Shown here: one piece after another, positions 1 through 4,900 of the stretch
Layout: the number at the start of each line of letters is the position of its first letter
Position numbering within the stretch: the first letter of the stretch is position 1
NCBI GenBank assembly: GCA_035293045.1
Contig: DATDOY010000100.1
Span: 1-5,889 of the forward strand
Direction of reading: 5' to 3'
Source: DATDOY01 sp035293045
Lineage (GTDB): Bacteria > Actinomycetota > Acidimicrobiia > IMCC26256 > JACPCJ01
Length of the DNA: 5,889 nt
Translations under genes and position numbers: made by a program
Notes under the pieces: model-generated
What the model was told of the DNA's origin: nothing
Seen by the model: only the letters and a program-made list of their open reading frames with translations
The model's database searches: none

Positions 1-1
1 G

Positions 2-760
2 CAGGCGCTGCGCGTGGCCCTCGATCGAGAGCACGAGGCGAGCGCGCAGTTGCGCGAGGTCGACGCGCTCAAGGACGAGTTTCTCGATATCACGGCCCAC
101 GAACTCCGCACGCCGCTGACCTCCATCCTCGGCTTCACCGAGCTTCTGGTCCATCGACGTGACACCATGCCGGATGATCGCGTGAGTGATCTGCTGTCGA
201 GGATCGACGCCAACGCCATCGAGATGCGTGAGATGCTCACCCGACTCCTCGACGTCTCGCGTTTGCGAGCGGGGCGGGTGGAGCTGCATCCGGAATCGGT
301 CGTCCTGAGGGACGCGCTCACCGAGATCGTGGACCGCCCCGGCTCGTCGGCGGGGGAGCACGCCGTGTTGGTCAGCGTCGACGACGGTCTTGTGGCCCAT
401 GTTGATCGGAACGCGCTCGACCACGTGGTGTCGAACCTCGTATCGAATGCGGTGAAGTTCTCGCCACCCATGTCTCCCGTCGCGGTGACGGCGCGCCGCA
501 CGGATCGCGAGATCATCGTCGCGGTGATCGACGACGGCCCTGGGATCGACCCCGGTGACGTGGCGAAGGTCTTTGATCGTTTCTTCCAGGGACGAACCCA
601 CGTCCCGGGCGTTCGAGGGGTCGGGGTCGGACTCAGCATCGTCAAGCGATACGTGGATCTCTGGGGTGGTCAAGTCTGGGTCGACAGCCGGCCCGGTGCG
701 GGGGCGACGTTTTCGTTCACGGTGCCGCTCGCTCGTGATCGCGGTGATGGCGACGGGTAA
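2..760 (+). CDS. Sensor histidine kinase, C-terminal part (5' end outside window)
   Basis: The reading frame is open from base 2 to the TAA at 758-760, so the gene starts upstream; the GTG at 14 is internal to the linker helix. With residue 1 at base 2, a coiled linker (about 1-28) leads into a HisKA dimerisation domain. Its H-box is HELRTPL, with the likely phospho-accepting His33 (codon 98-100). An HATPase_c domain follows: N-box around Asn149 (NLVSNAVKF), G1 box DDGPGID around residue 178, F-box VFDRFFQG, and G2 box GVGVGLS around 206-212. All ATP-binding and phosphotransfer motifs appear intact. By family knowledge this is a class I kinase that autophosphorylates and passes phosphate to a receiver Asp. 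The sensory part is missing, so neither the signal nor membrane attachment can be judged. Its last 14 bases overlap the start of a receiver gene, which is the obvious candidate partner. Confidence 0.93.
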   Translation, partial: QALRVALDREHEASAQLREVDALKDEFLDITAHELRTPLTSILGFTELLVHRRDTMPDDRVSDLLSRIDANAIEMREMLTRLLDVSRLRAGRVELHPESVVLRDALTEIVDRPGSSAGEHAVLVSVDDGLVAHVDRNALDHVVSNLVSNAVKFSPPMSPVAVTARRTDREIIVAVIDDGPGIDPGDVAKVFDRFFQGRTHVPGVRGVGVGLSIVKRYVDLWGGQVWVDSRPGAGATFSFTVPLARDRGDGDG

Positions 761-1139
761 GCGCGCCCCGGGATCGGTCCTCGTGGTCGACGACGAGGAG
801 GACCTGCGAATCCTCCTGCGACTGGAACTCGAGGCGGAGGGCGCGCGTGTGTGGGAGGCCTCGAGCGGTGCCGAGGCGATCGACATCTTGGCCACCACCA
901 CGGTCGATGTGATGCTCCTTGATCTCGCCCTCCCCGATATGGACGGCTTCGAGGTCCTTGAGCGTCTCGGCGAGCGGGGTGATCTGCCCCGGATGCGGGT
1001 GATCGTGGTCTCGGCGCACGCCGACGAAAACAGGGTGCGGCGCGCCCGCGCCGCGGGTTGCGACGCCTATCTCTATAAGCCCTTTTCGTCCGCCGAGCTG
1101 TGGGCCGCCGTCAGTCCGGGCGACGCCGGGGAAACCTGA
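747..1139 (+). CDS. Receiver-only response regulator (CheY-like, 130 aa)
   Basis: This single receiver domain fills the whole protein. Visible key residues are the acidic pair Asp15-Asp16 (motif VVDDEEDL), the phospho-acceptor Asp59 (LLDLALPDMDG), the switch Ser89 (VVSAH) and the invariant Lys111 (YKPF). About 19 residues remain after Lys111, too few for a DNA-binding or enzymatic output domain. The ATG at 747 is chosen because it begins just before the first receiver strand; the frame is open back to 555, but that part only shadows the kinase gene. A GTG at 744 is an alternative start. The gene overlaps the kinase stop by 14 bp and has no strong Shine-Dalgarno sequence, which suggests translational coupling. 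The kinase is probably its phosphodonor (inference). It could act by protein-protein contact or as a phosphorelay intermediate; the target is not visible. Confidence 0.93.
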   Translation: MATGKRAPGSVLVVDDEEDLRILLRLELEAEGARVWEASSGAEAIDILATTTVDVMLLDLALPDMDGFEVLERLGERGDLPRMRVIVVSAHADENRVRRARAAGCDAYLYKPFSSAELWAAVSPGDAGET

Positions 1140-1158
1140 CGCTCGATCCACGAGTCGT
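1139..1158. terminator. Small bulged hairpin between convergent genes
   Basis: An imperfect inverted repeat begins at the last base of the response regulator stop codon and lies in the 22-bp gap before the convergent GGDEF gene. The arms are ACG-CTCG (1139-1145) and CGAG-T-CGT (1151-1158), with a 5-nt loop and one bulged T. There is no T-tract on either strand, so it is at best a weak U-less terminator serving both genes. It may be chance. Confidence 0.2.
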
Positions 1159-1161
1159 CGG

Positions 1162-1989
1162 TCAGGAAGGAGATGACTCCTCCGGTTCGGCGAGTTGGAT
1201 CGATTCGTCGCCGAGGTCCCGAGACTGCCGGGCCGCATCGCGGGCCGCCGCCAAGAGTCGATCGGGTTCGAGCGCGCTGCCTGGATACGCGGCGATGCCA
1301 GCGGCCAAGCGCACGTTGCCGCGGAACGTCGTCGCGAAGAATCCAGCTCGGACCCGCTCCGTGGCCCAGAGCGCGCCGGCCTCGGGCGTGTCCTCGAGCA
1401 GGACGCCGATGGTGTGCTCGTCGATGCGGCAGCCGGTGTCGGAGTCACGCAGGACGGCGCGAACCACAGCGGCAAGAACCTTCATCGACTGGTCGGTGAC
1501 GCGGTGGCGACGCGGATCCTCGGGGGTCAACTCCAGAATCACGAGGGCGAACGGCGTGAGCTTGCGGCGCGACGCGGCGACCCGCCGCTCGAGGGCGACG
1601 ATGAAGTACCGATGATCGAGCATTCCGGTCACCGGGTCGACCAGCTCGTTGGCGTCTTCCTCGGCCGTCTTCGGCGCCGCCATCGTCGCGAGGCCGGGGT
1701 CGGCCGCGTCGGGGGCGTCCGGGTCGACGGGGGCCCCGGCGTCGGGGACAGTGGCCGGGGTGGCGACGATGGGTGTGGGCCGCGCCGTCCCGTGTTGTCC
1801 GCGAGTTCCTGGTCCGCCGTCGCTAGCGGGCGAGCCGAAGGCGATTGACGCCACCGCGGCGGCCGCCACGCCCGAGGCCGCCGACACCGCCCCGAGCGCG
1901 GGCGCTTCGAGGCCCCACGCGAGCGCGCCGGAGGCCGCGGCGACGAGCGCGAGGCCCACAGCGGCGGCGAGCCGCGGATTTCTCACCAT
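1162..1989 (-). CDS. Membrane-anchored protein with degenerate GGDEF domain
   Basis: The protein has 275 residues. Two short hydrophobic Ala-rich segments (about 7-25 and 31-51) follow Arg3/Arg6, fitting a membrane hairpin with the rest cytoplasmic. A low-complexity Pro/Ala/Asp linker (about 53-112) follows, then a GGDEF-fold domain (about 115-266). The domain is recognised from its opening DPVTGMLDHRYF, from GVLLEDTPEAGALWATERVR, and from the late strand RLAAGIAAYPG. The signature is lost: aligned with PleD from memory, the GGDEF position reads DEHTI (190-194), and the usual metal-binding DxD strand reads LELT (152-155). Diguanylate cyclase activity is therefore unlikely. RDSD (181-184) sits five residues before that position, as an RxxD inhibitory site would. 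The start has a GAGG about 11 nt upstream. The gene begins 49 bp after the mutase stop on the same strand, so an operon is likely. A nucleotide-binding or scaffold role is inference. Confidence 0.85.
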   Translation of the reverse strand: MVRNPRLAAAVGLALVAAASGALAWGLEAPALGAVSAASGVAAAAVASIAFGSPASDGGPGTRGQHGTARPTPIVATPATVPDAGAPVDPDAPDAADPGLATMAAPKTAEEDANELVDPVTGMLDHRYFIVALERRVAASRRKLTPFALVILELTPEDPRRHRVTDQSMKVLAAVVRAVLRDSDTGCRIDEHTIGVLLEDTPEAGALWATERVRAGFFATTFRGNVRLAAGIAAYPGSALEPDRLLAAARDAARQSRDLGDESIQLAEPEESSPS

Positions 1990-1994
1990 GCCGA

Positions 1995-2040
1995 GATCGA
2001 CCTCGGGTCGCCGACCGTTGAGGGATGGTTCGGGTCGATC
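1995..2040 (-). promoter_or_regulatory. Inverted repeat over mutase stop and GGDEF translation start
   Basis: GATCGACC (1995-2002) and GGTCGATC (2033-2040) are perfect 8-bp inverted arms flanking a 30-nt loop. They lie in the gap between the mutase and the GGDEF gene, and one arm reaches into the mutase stop codon (2039-2041). In the minus-strand mRNA the downstream arm overlaps half of the GAGG that would serve as ribosome-binding site. A second, competing hairpin, CGACC-TCG-GGTCG (1998-2010), also pairs that GAGG. TCGGGTCG also occurs twice as a direct repeat (2003-2010 and 2030-2037). The layout would suit translational coupling: a closed site that opens when ribosomes arrive from the mutase. 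No experimental support is visible, and GC-rich gaps form such stems easily. Confidence 0.3.
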
Positions 2041-4030
2041 ACGCCGATTTCTTTCCGCCTCGCCGGTGGGAGATGGCGAGGTCGGCGATCTCGTCGAGCA
2101 TGTCGCCCATGCGAAAGTCCTTCGGCGTGTAGACCCGGGCGATGCCCATGGCCGTCAGTTTCGCCTGATCCCGGTCAGGGATGATGCCGCCGACCACGAC
2201 CGGTGCGTCGACACCAGCATCGCGGAGGAGGCGCAGCGTTTCGGGGACCAGTTCCATGTGAGAGCCGGACAGGATCGAGAGGCCGATCACGTCGACGTCC
2301 TCGTCGGCCGCCGCTTGGGCGATCTGCTCGGGCGTGAGCCGAATTCCCTGGTAGACGACCTCGAACCCGGCGTCACGCGCGGCCACGGCGATCTGCTCCG
2401 CGCCGTTGCTGTGACCGTCGAGCCCGGGCTTGCCGACCAACATCCGGAACGGTCCACCCGTGTTCGCCGCCGCCTGGACCTTGGTGCGAACGTCGGCGAG
2501 TTTGTGGGCAGGGCGGACGGCGACCGCCCCGATGCCCGTGGGGGCGCGGTACTCGCCGAACACCTCCCGCAGGGCGTCGGACCATTCCCCAACGGTGCCG
2601 CCGGCCCGAGCGAGGGCGATGGTCGCCGGCATGAGGTTCTCGGCTGTGGCCGCCACGCGCCGCACCTCGGCGAGGGCAGCGTCGACGGCCGACCCGTCCC
2701 GTCGGGCCCGCCATCGCTCGAGAGACTCCTTCGCCGCCTGCTCCGCCGCCGGGTCGAGCTCGAGGACCGAGGTCTCGCCCTCTAGGGACGACACCAGCGG
2801 CGAGGGCTCCGTCTCGGTGAAGACATTGACGCCCACGACGGGCGCGTCTTCGCCTTCGATGCGGCGGACGCGTTCGGCGTGGCTCTGCACGATCCGGCCC
2901 TTCACCTCGTCGACCATCTCGAACGCGCCACCGCCGTCGAGCACCCACTGCAGTTCGGCGTCGGCGGCTTCGACCAACTCGGTGGTTTTGGCTTCGATCG
3001 CCGTCGAGCCCTCGAAGATGTCGTCGTATTCGAGGAGGTCGGTCTCGTACGCGAGGACCTGTTGCATGCGCAGCGACCACTGCTGGTCCCACGGACGGGG
3101 GAGGCCGAGCGCCTCGTTCCAGCACGGGAGTTGCAGTGCTCGCGCACGGGCGTCTCGCGACAGCGTGACGCCGAGCATCTCGAGCACGATGCGCTGGACA
3201 TTGTTCTCGGGCTGTTGCTCGGTGAGCCCGAGTGAGTTGACCTGCACGCCGTAGCGGAATCGGCGAAGGGCCGGGTCGGTCACCCCATAGCGCTCGCGGC
3301 AAATGCGGTCCCAGAGCCGAGTGAAGGCACGCATCTTGCACATCTCCTCGACGAAGCGGATGCCCGCGTCGACGAAAAAGGAGATGCGCCCGACGACCTC
3401 GGGGAACTCGTCGTCGGAGACCTGGCCGGATTCGCGGACTGCGTCGAGGACCGCGACGGCCGTCGCGAGGCCGTACGCCAGCTCCTGGACCGGCGTCGCG
3501 CCCGCCTCTTGGAGGTGGTAGGGGCAGACGTTGATGGGATTCCATTTGGGGACGTGCCGGTAGGAATAGGTGACGGTGTCGACGATCAGCCGTCGGCTCG
3601 GGCCCGGAGGAAAGATGTACGTGCCCCGGCTCAGGTACTCCTTGACGATGTCGTTCTGCGTCGTGCCGGCGAGGGAAGCGGTGTCGACGCCGCGCTCTTC
3701 GGCCAGGGCGACGTACATCGACAGCAGCCACATGGCGGTGGCGTTGATCGTCATCGAGGTGTTCATGTCCTCGATCGGAATCCCCTCGAAGAGCGTCCGC
3801 ATCTCGCCGAGGTGGGGGACGGGGACACCGACCTTGCCGACCTCGCCCTTGGCCAACGGATGGTCGGGGTCGTAGCCCGTCTGCGTCGGGAGGTCGAAGG
3901 CAATCGAGAGGCCGGTCTGGCCCTTGGCCAGATTGAGCCGGTAGAGCTCGTTGGACGCCTGCGCCGACGTGTGACCGGAGTACGTGCGGATGACCCAGGG
4001 GCGGTCCCGCCCGTTCGCTGCGGCTGGCAT
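2039..4030 (-). CDS. ecm: Ethylmalonyl-CoA mutase-type B12-dependent acyl-CoA mutase
   Basis: The 663-residue protein has the size of Ecm/MeaA enzymes, shorter than methylmalonyl-CoA mutase (about 730). The substrate-binding barrel (about 10-515) opens with RPWVIRTYSGH; Tyr17 corresponds to the active-site Tyr of the mutase family. FDLPTQTGYDPDHP (45-58) differs from the methylmalonyl-type FDLPTHRGYDSDNP and matches the Ecm/MeaA subgroup as I recall it. His172 in PYHLQEAG is the expected catalytic-site His. The C-terminal cobalamin domain (about 524-655) has DGHSNG (538-543, His540 being the lower cobalt ligand), SIL at 585-587 and Gly614-Gly615. By family knowledge it converts (2R)-ethylmalonyl-CoA to (2S)-methylsuccinyl-CoA in the cytoplasm, within the ethylmalonyl-CoA pathway. 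The ATG at 4030 leaves the usual short N-terminus. No crotonyl-CoA carboxylase/reductase gene lies in the window. Another branched acyl-CoA substrate remains possible. Confidence 0.93.
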   Translation of the reverse strand: MPAAANGRDRPWVIRTYSGHTSAQASNELYRLNLAKGQTGLSIAFDLPTQTGYDPDHPLAKGEVGKVGVPVPHLGEMRTLFEGIPIEDMNTSMTINATAMWLLSMYVALAEERGVDTASLAGTTQNDIVKEYLSRGTYIFPPGPSRRLIVDTVTYSYRHVPKWNPINVCPYHLQEAGATPVQELAYGLATAVAVLDAVRESGQVSDDEFPEVVGRISFFVDAGIRFVEEMCKMRAFTRLWDRICRERYGVTDPALRRFRYGVQVNSLGLTEQQPENNVQRIVLEMLGVTLSRDARARALQLPCWNEALGLPRPWDQQWSLRMQQVLAYETDLLEYDDIFEGSTAIEAKTTELVEAADAELQWVLDGGGAFEMVDEVKGRIVQSHAERVRRIEGEDAPVVGVNVFTETEPSPLVSSLEGETSVLELDPAAEQAAKESLERWRARRDGSAVDAALAEVRRVAATAENLMPATIALARAGGTVGEWSDALREVFGEYRAPTGIGAVAVRPAHKLADVRTKVQAAANTGGPFRMLVGKPGLDGHSNGAEQIAVAARDAGFEVVYQGIRLTPEQIAQAAADEDVDVIGLSILSGSHMELVPETLRLLRDAGVDAPVVVGGIIPDRDQAKLTAMGIARVYTPKDFRMGDMLDEIADLAISHRRGGKKSA

Positions 4031-4081
4031 CCGCCCATTGTCGCCGCTTTGGCCCCGGGCGCGTCACTTCGGGCTGCCGGG

Positions 4082-4095
4082 CGGCCCCGGGGCCG
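4082..4095. repeat. Perfect 14-bp GC palindrome
   Basis: CGGCCCCGGGGCCG is fully self-complementary, with no spacer. It lies 52 bp upstream of the mutase start and about 88 bp upstream of the small-protein start. Its left part repeats GGCCCCGGG seen at 4051-4059. It could be a regulator site or simply reflect very high local GC. With no loop it is more likely to matter as duplex DNA than as an RNA hairpin. Confidence 0.4.
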
Positions 4096-4114
4096 GGCGG
4101 GCGCCACCGGCCTC

Positions 4115-4162
4115 CAAACGCGGGCCGGATTGAACGCGGACGTTCACATCTGCCCACGTTTG
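4115..4162. promoter_or_regulatory. 48-bp imperfect dyad, candidate operator
   Basis: Two inverted repeats share one axis between 4138 and 4139. The inner arms are TGAACG (4131-4136) and CGTTCA (4141-4146). The outer arms are CAAACG (4115-4120) and CGTTTG (4157-4162). Between them GGGC (4122-4125) pairs with GCCC (4152-4155). In all, 17 of 24 opposed positions are complementary. Each half carries two related AACG-type hexamers 16 bp apart, and TGAACG appears again at 4176-4181 against the ATG. If transcription starts near 4183, the dyad covers about -68 to -21, the -35 region, where a repressor or autoregulator would bind. The spacing (GAAC, 6 bp, GTTC) does not fit the LexA box. Confidence 0.5.
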
Positions 4163-4170
4163 ACGCCCGG

Positions 4171-4176
4171 TATCCT
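4171..4176 (+). promoter_or_regulatory. TATCCT -10 element, probably leaderless start
   Basis: TATCCT fits the TANNNT -10 pattern common in actinobacteria. It ends 6 bp before the ATG at 4183, so transcription would be expected to begin at or next to the A of the start codon. No Shine-Dalgarno sequence precedes that ATG, which agrees with a leaderless mRNA. No convincing -35 hexamer lies 16-18 bp upstream. Confidence 0.5.
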
Positions 4177-4182
4177 GAACGC

Positions 4183-4410
4183 ATGGCCCTCGGCGAACGC
4201 GAGCGACGCTGGCTCGCGGCGGTGTGTGAGTGGAACCTGCCGAACGAACTTGAATCGGGTTGGGGTACCCGTGAGGATCGCCGATGGGCGAGGGAACGTG
4301 CCAACGAGTGGAGGGCTCGTCACGGGATCCGTCCGTTAGCCGACGAGGACGACGACTACCCGCCTGAGTTGGAGTTCTATGAACGAGCCCGCGCTCTCGG
4401 CATGCTCTGA
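4183..4410 (+). CDS. Small Trp-rich charged protein, partner of nucleotidyltransferase
   Basis: I do not recognise a family for this 75-residue protein. It has five Trp residues (10, 17, 27, 35, 43), a basic stretch from Arg30 to Arg50, an acidic patch at 54-58 (DEDDD) and a PPELEFYERA segment near the end. There is no signal peptide, membrane segment, Cys motif or clear helix-turn-helix. Evidence that it is real: a -10 element correctly placed for a leaderless start, and an out-of-frame overlap of 32 bp with the next gene, whose ribosome-binding sequence GGAG (4371-4374) lies within it. Its position before a nucleotidyltransferase-like gene suggests an antitoxin or accessory subunit, but this is inference from context. 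The acidic patch could contact a basic partner. Reading-frame coherence is good; function is unknown. Confidence 0.7.
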   Translation: MALGERERRWLAAVCEWNLPNELESGWGTREDRRWARERANEWRARHGIRPLADEDDDYPPELEFYERARALGML

Positions 4411-4876
4411 GGAAGCCGTTGCTCTCTTGACGTCGATCGGCGTCGATTGGGCCCTGATCGGGGCCTTCGCAGCGCTACGGCACCGCGCTCAGGGGCGGGA
4501 AACGACCGACGTGGACTTCCTGGTGGCGCATCACGAGGGGATCCCCGAGGGGCTTCAGGATCGAGCGTTTAGCGTCACCGTGCAACGCGACGAGGGCGAG
4601 CCGTGGTTCATCCGAGGCCGGAAGTACGGGGTCGCCGTCGAGTTCCTGGTCGTTCAGACGGCGTATCAGGAAGAGGCGTTGCGGCGGGCCATCGATCACG
4701 TCATTACCGCCGAGGACGTGATCGTGCACAAACTCATCGCGTGGAGACCGAAGGACCGTGACGACATCGAATCCATCCTCGCCAACCCCGATGTGACGCT
4801 CGACGAGACCTATATCGAGCACTGGGCGGGCGAGTGGGAAGTCCTCGACCGCTGGCGGGAGGCCCGCGGGCGGTAA
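4379..4876 (+). CDS. Minimal nucleotidyltransferase-like protein (AbiEii/MNT-type fold)
   Basis: The 165-residue protein shows a nucleotidyltransferase core. WALIGAFAALRHRAQGRETTDVDFLV spans residues 24-49 and matches the family's G-x-A...R-x-T-x-D-x-D block, with candidate metal ligands Asp44 and Asp46. Glu88 (VAVEFLV) could be the third acidic ligand. TAEDVIVHKLIAWRPKDRDDI (110-130) resembles the K-x-x-A-x-R-x-K-D-x-x-D-I block of stand-alone nucleotidyltransferases in the AbiEii-like group. The usual Gly-Gly/Ser of motif I is Gly28-Ala29. The family includes toxins that nucleotidylate tRNA and enzymes that modify antibiotics; the target cannot be told from sequence. The ATG at 4379 follows GGAG by 4 nt and overlaps the upstream small gene by 32 bp, implying coupled translation. 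It ends 14 bp before a convergent gene. A metabolic or housekeeping role remains possible. Confidence 0.82.
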   Translation: MNEPALSACSEEAVALLTSIGVDWALIGAFAALRHRAQGRETTDVDFLVAHHEGIPEGLQDRAFSVTVQRDEGEPWFIRGRKYGVAVEFLVVQTAYQEEALRRAIDHVITAEDVIVHKLIAWRPKDRDDIESILANPDVTLDETYIEHWAGEWEVLDRWREARGR

Positions 4877-4900
4877 GTCCGACGCCGTGGCTACCGCTCG
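4867..4900. terminator. Inverted repeat spanning both stop codons
   Basis: The arms at 4867-4875 (CGGGCGGTA) and 4892-4900 (TACCGCTCG) pair at 8 of 9 positions around a 16-nt loop. The left arm runs into the TAA of the nucleotidyltransferase and the right arm covers most of the TAG of the convergent TPR gene. It is placed to work on both strands, but there is no T-tract, so it would be a U-less hairpin terminator at best. Confidence 0.3.

Larger units (their letters stand above)
4031..4182. promoter_or_regulatory. Divergent intergenic region, mutase / small-protein cassette
   Basis: This 152-bp gap separates two divergently transcribed genes and should hold promoters for both. On the rightward side a TATCCT -10 element lies just before the ATG at 4183. 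On the leftward side the best -10-like match is GACAAT (minus strand, 6 nt before the mutase ATG), which is only 4/6 to consensus. The middle contains a GC-rich block with a perfect 14-bp palindrome, and the right half contains a 48-bp dyad. GGCCCCGGG occurs twice (4051-4059 and 4083-4091). No cobalamin riboswitch core was recognised upstream of the mutase. Confidence 0.6.

Noticed and set aside
555..746. N-terminal extension of the response regulator upstream of 747
   Set aside because: It would overlap the kinase G2 region in another frame, and its translation is Ser/Arg-rich and unlike a receiver; the receiver fold begins just after the ATG at 747.
1162..1989. Active diguanylate cyclase
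   Set aside because: The GGDEF motif is replaced by DEHTI and the metal-binding DxD strand is altered.
1649..2785. Long plus-strand open frame of 378 codons opposite the GGDEF and mutase genes
   Set aside because: It crosses the boundary between two well-supported minus-strand genes and its translation is Arg/Ala/Gly/Pro-rich with no domain; typical antisense shadow of GC-rich coding DNA.
4131..4146. LexA/SOS box in the divergent region
   Set aside because: The actinobacterial SOS box needs GAAC and GTTC separated by 4 bp; here they are 6 bp apart.
4160..4165. TTGACG as a -35 element for the 4183 gene
   Set aside because: It is only 5 bp from TATCCT, far too close, and no -10 lies at the right distance downstream of it.
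4031..4182. Cobalamin riboswitch upstream of the B12-dependent mutase
   Set aside because: No recognisable B12-box core was seen, and 152 bp of divergent promoter DNA is short for this roughly 200-nt element.
2373..4304. 643-codon minus-strand frame overlapping the mutase in another frame
   Set aside because: The mutase frame carries unmistakable family motifs end to end. This frame is a compositional shadow rich in Arg, Pro and Gly, and it runs back through the divergent promoter region.
3509..4339. 276-codon plus-strand frame running from inside the mutase into the small-protein gene
   Set aside because: It is antisense to the mutase and out of frame with the 4183 gene, has no recognisable domain, and crosses the promoter/operator region.
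4183..4410. HEPN-type toxin as partner of the nucleotidyltransferase
   Set aside because: No R-x(4-6)-H motif is present; the only His (47) lacks an Arg at the required distance, and the protein is too short.
4475..4822. 115-codon minus-strand frame opposite the nucleotidyltransferase
   Set aside because: The plus-strand frame holds the DxD block and the KxxAxRxKD block; the opposite frame shows no motif.
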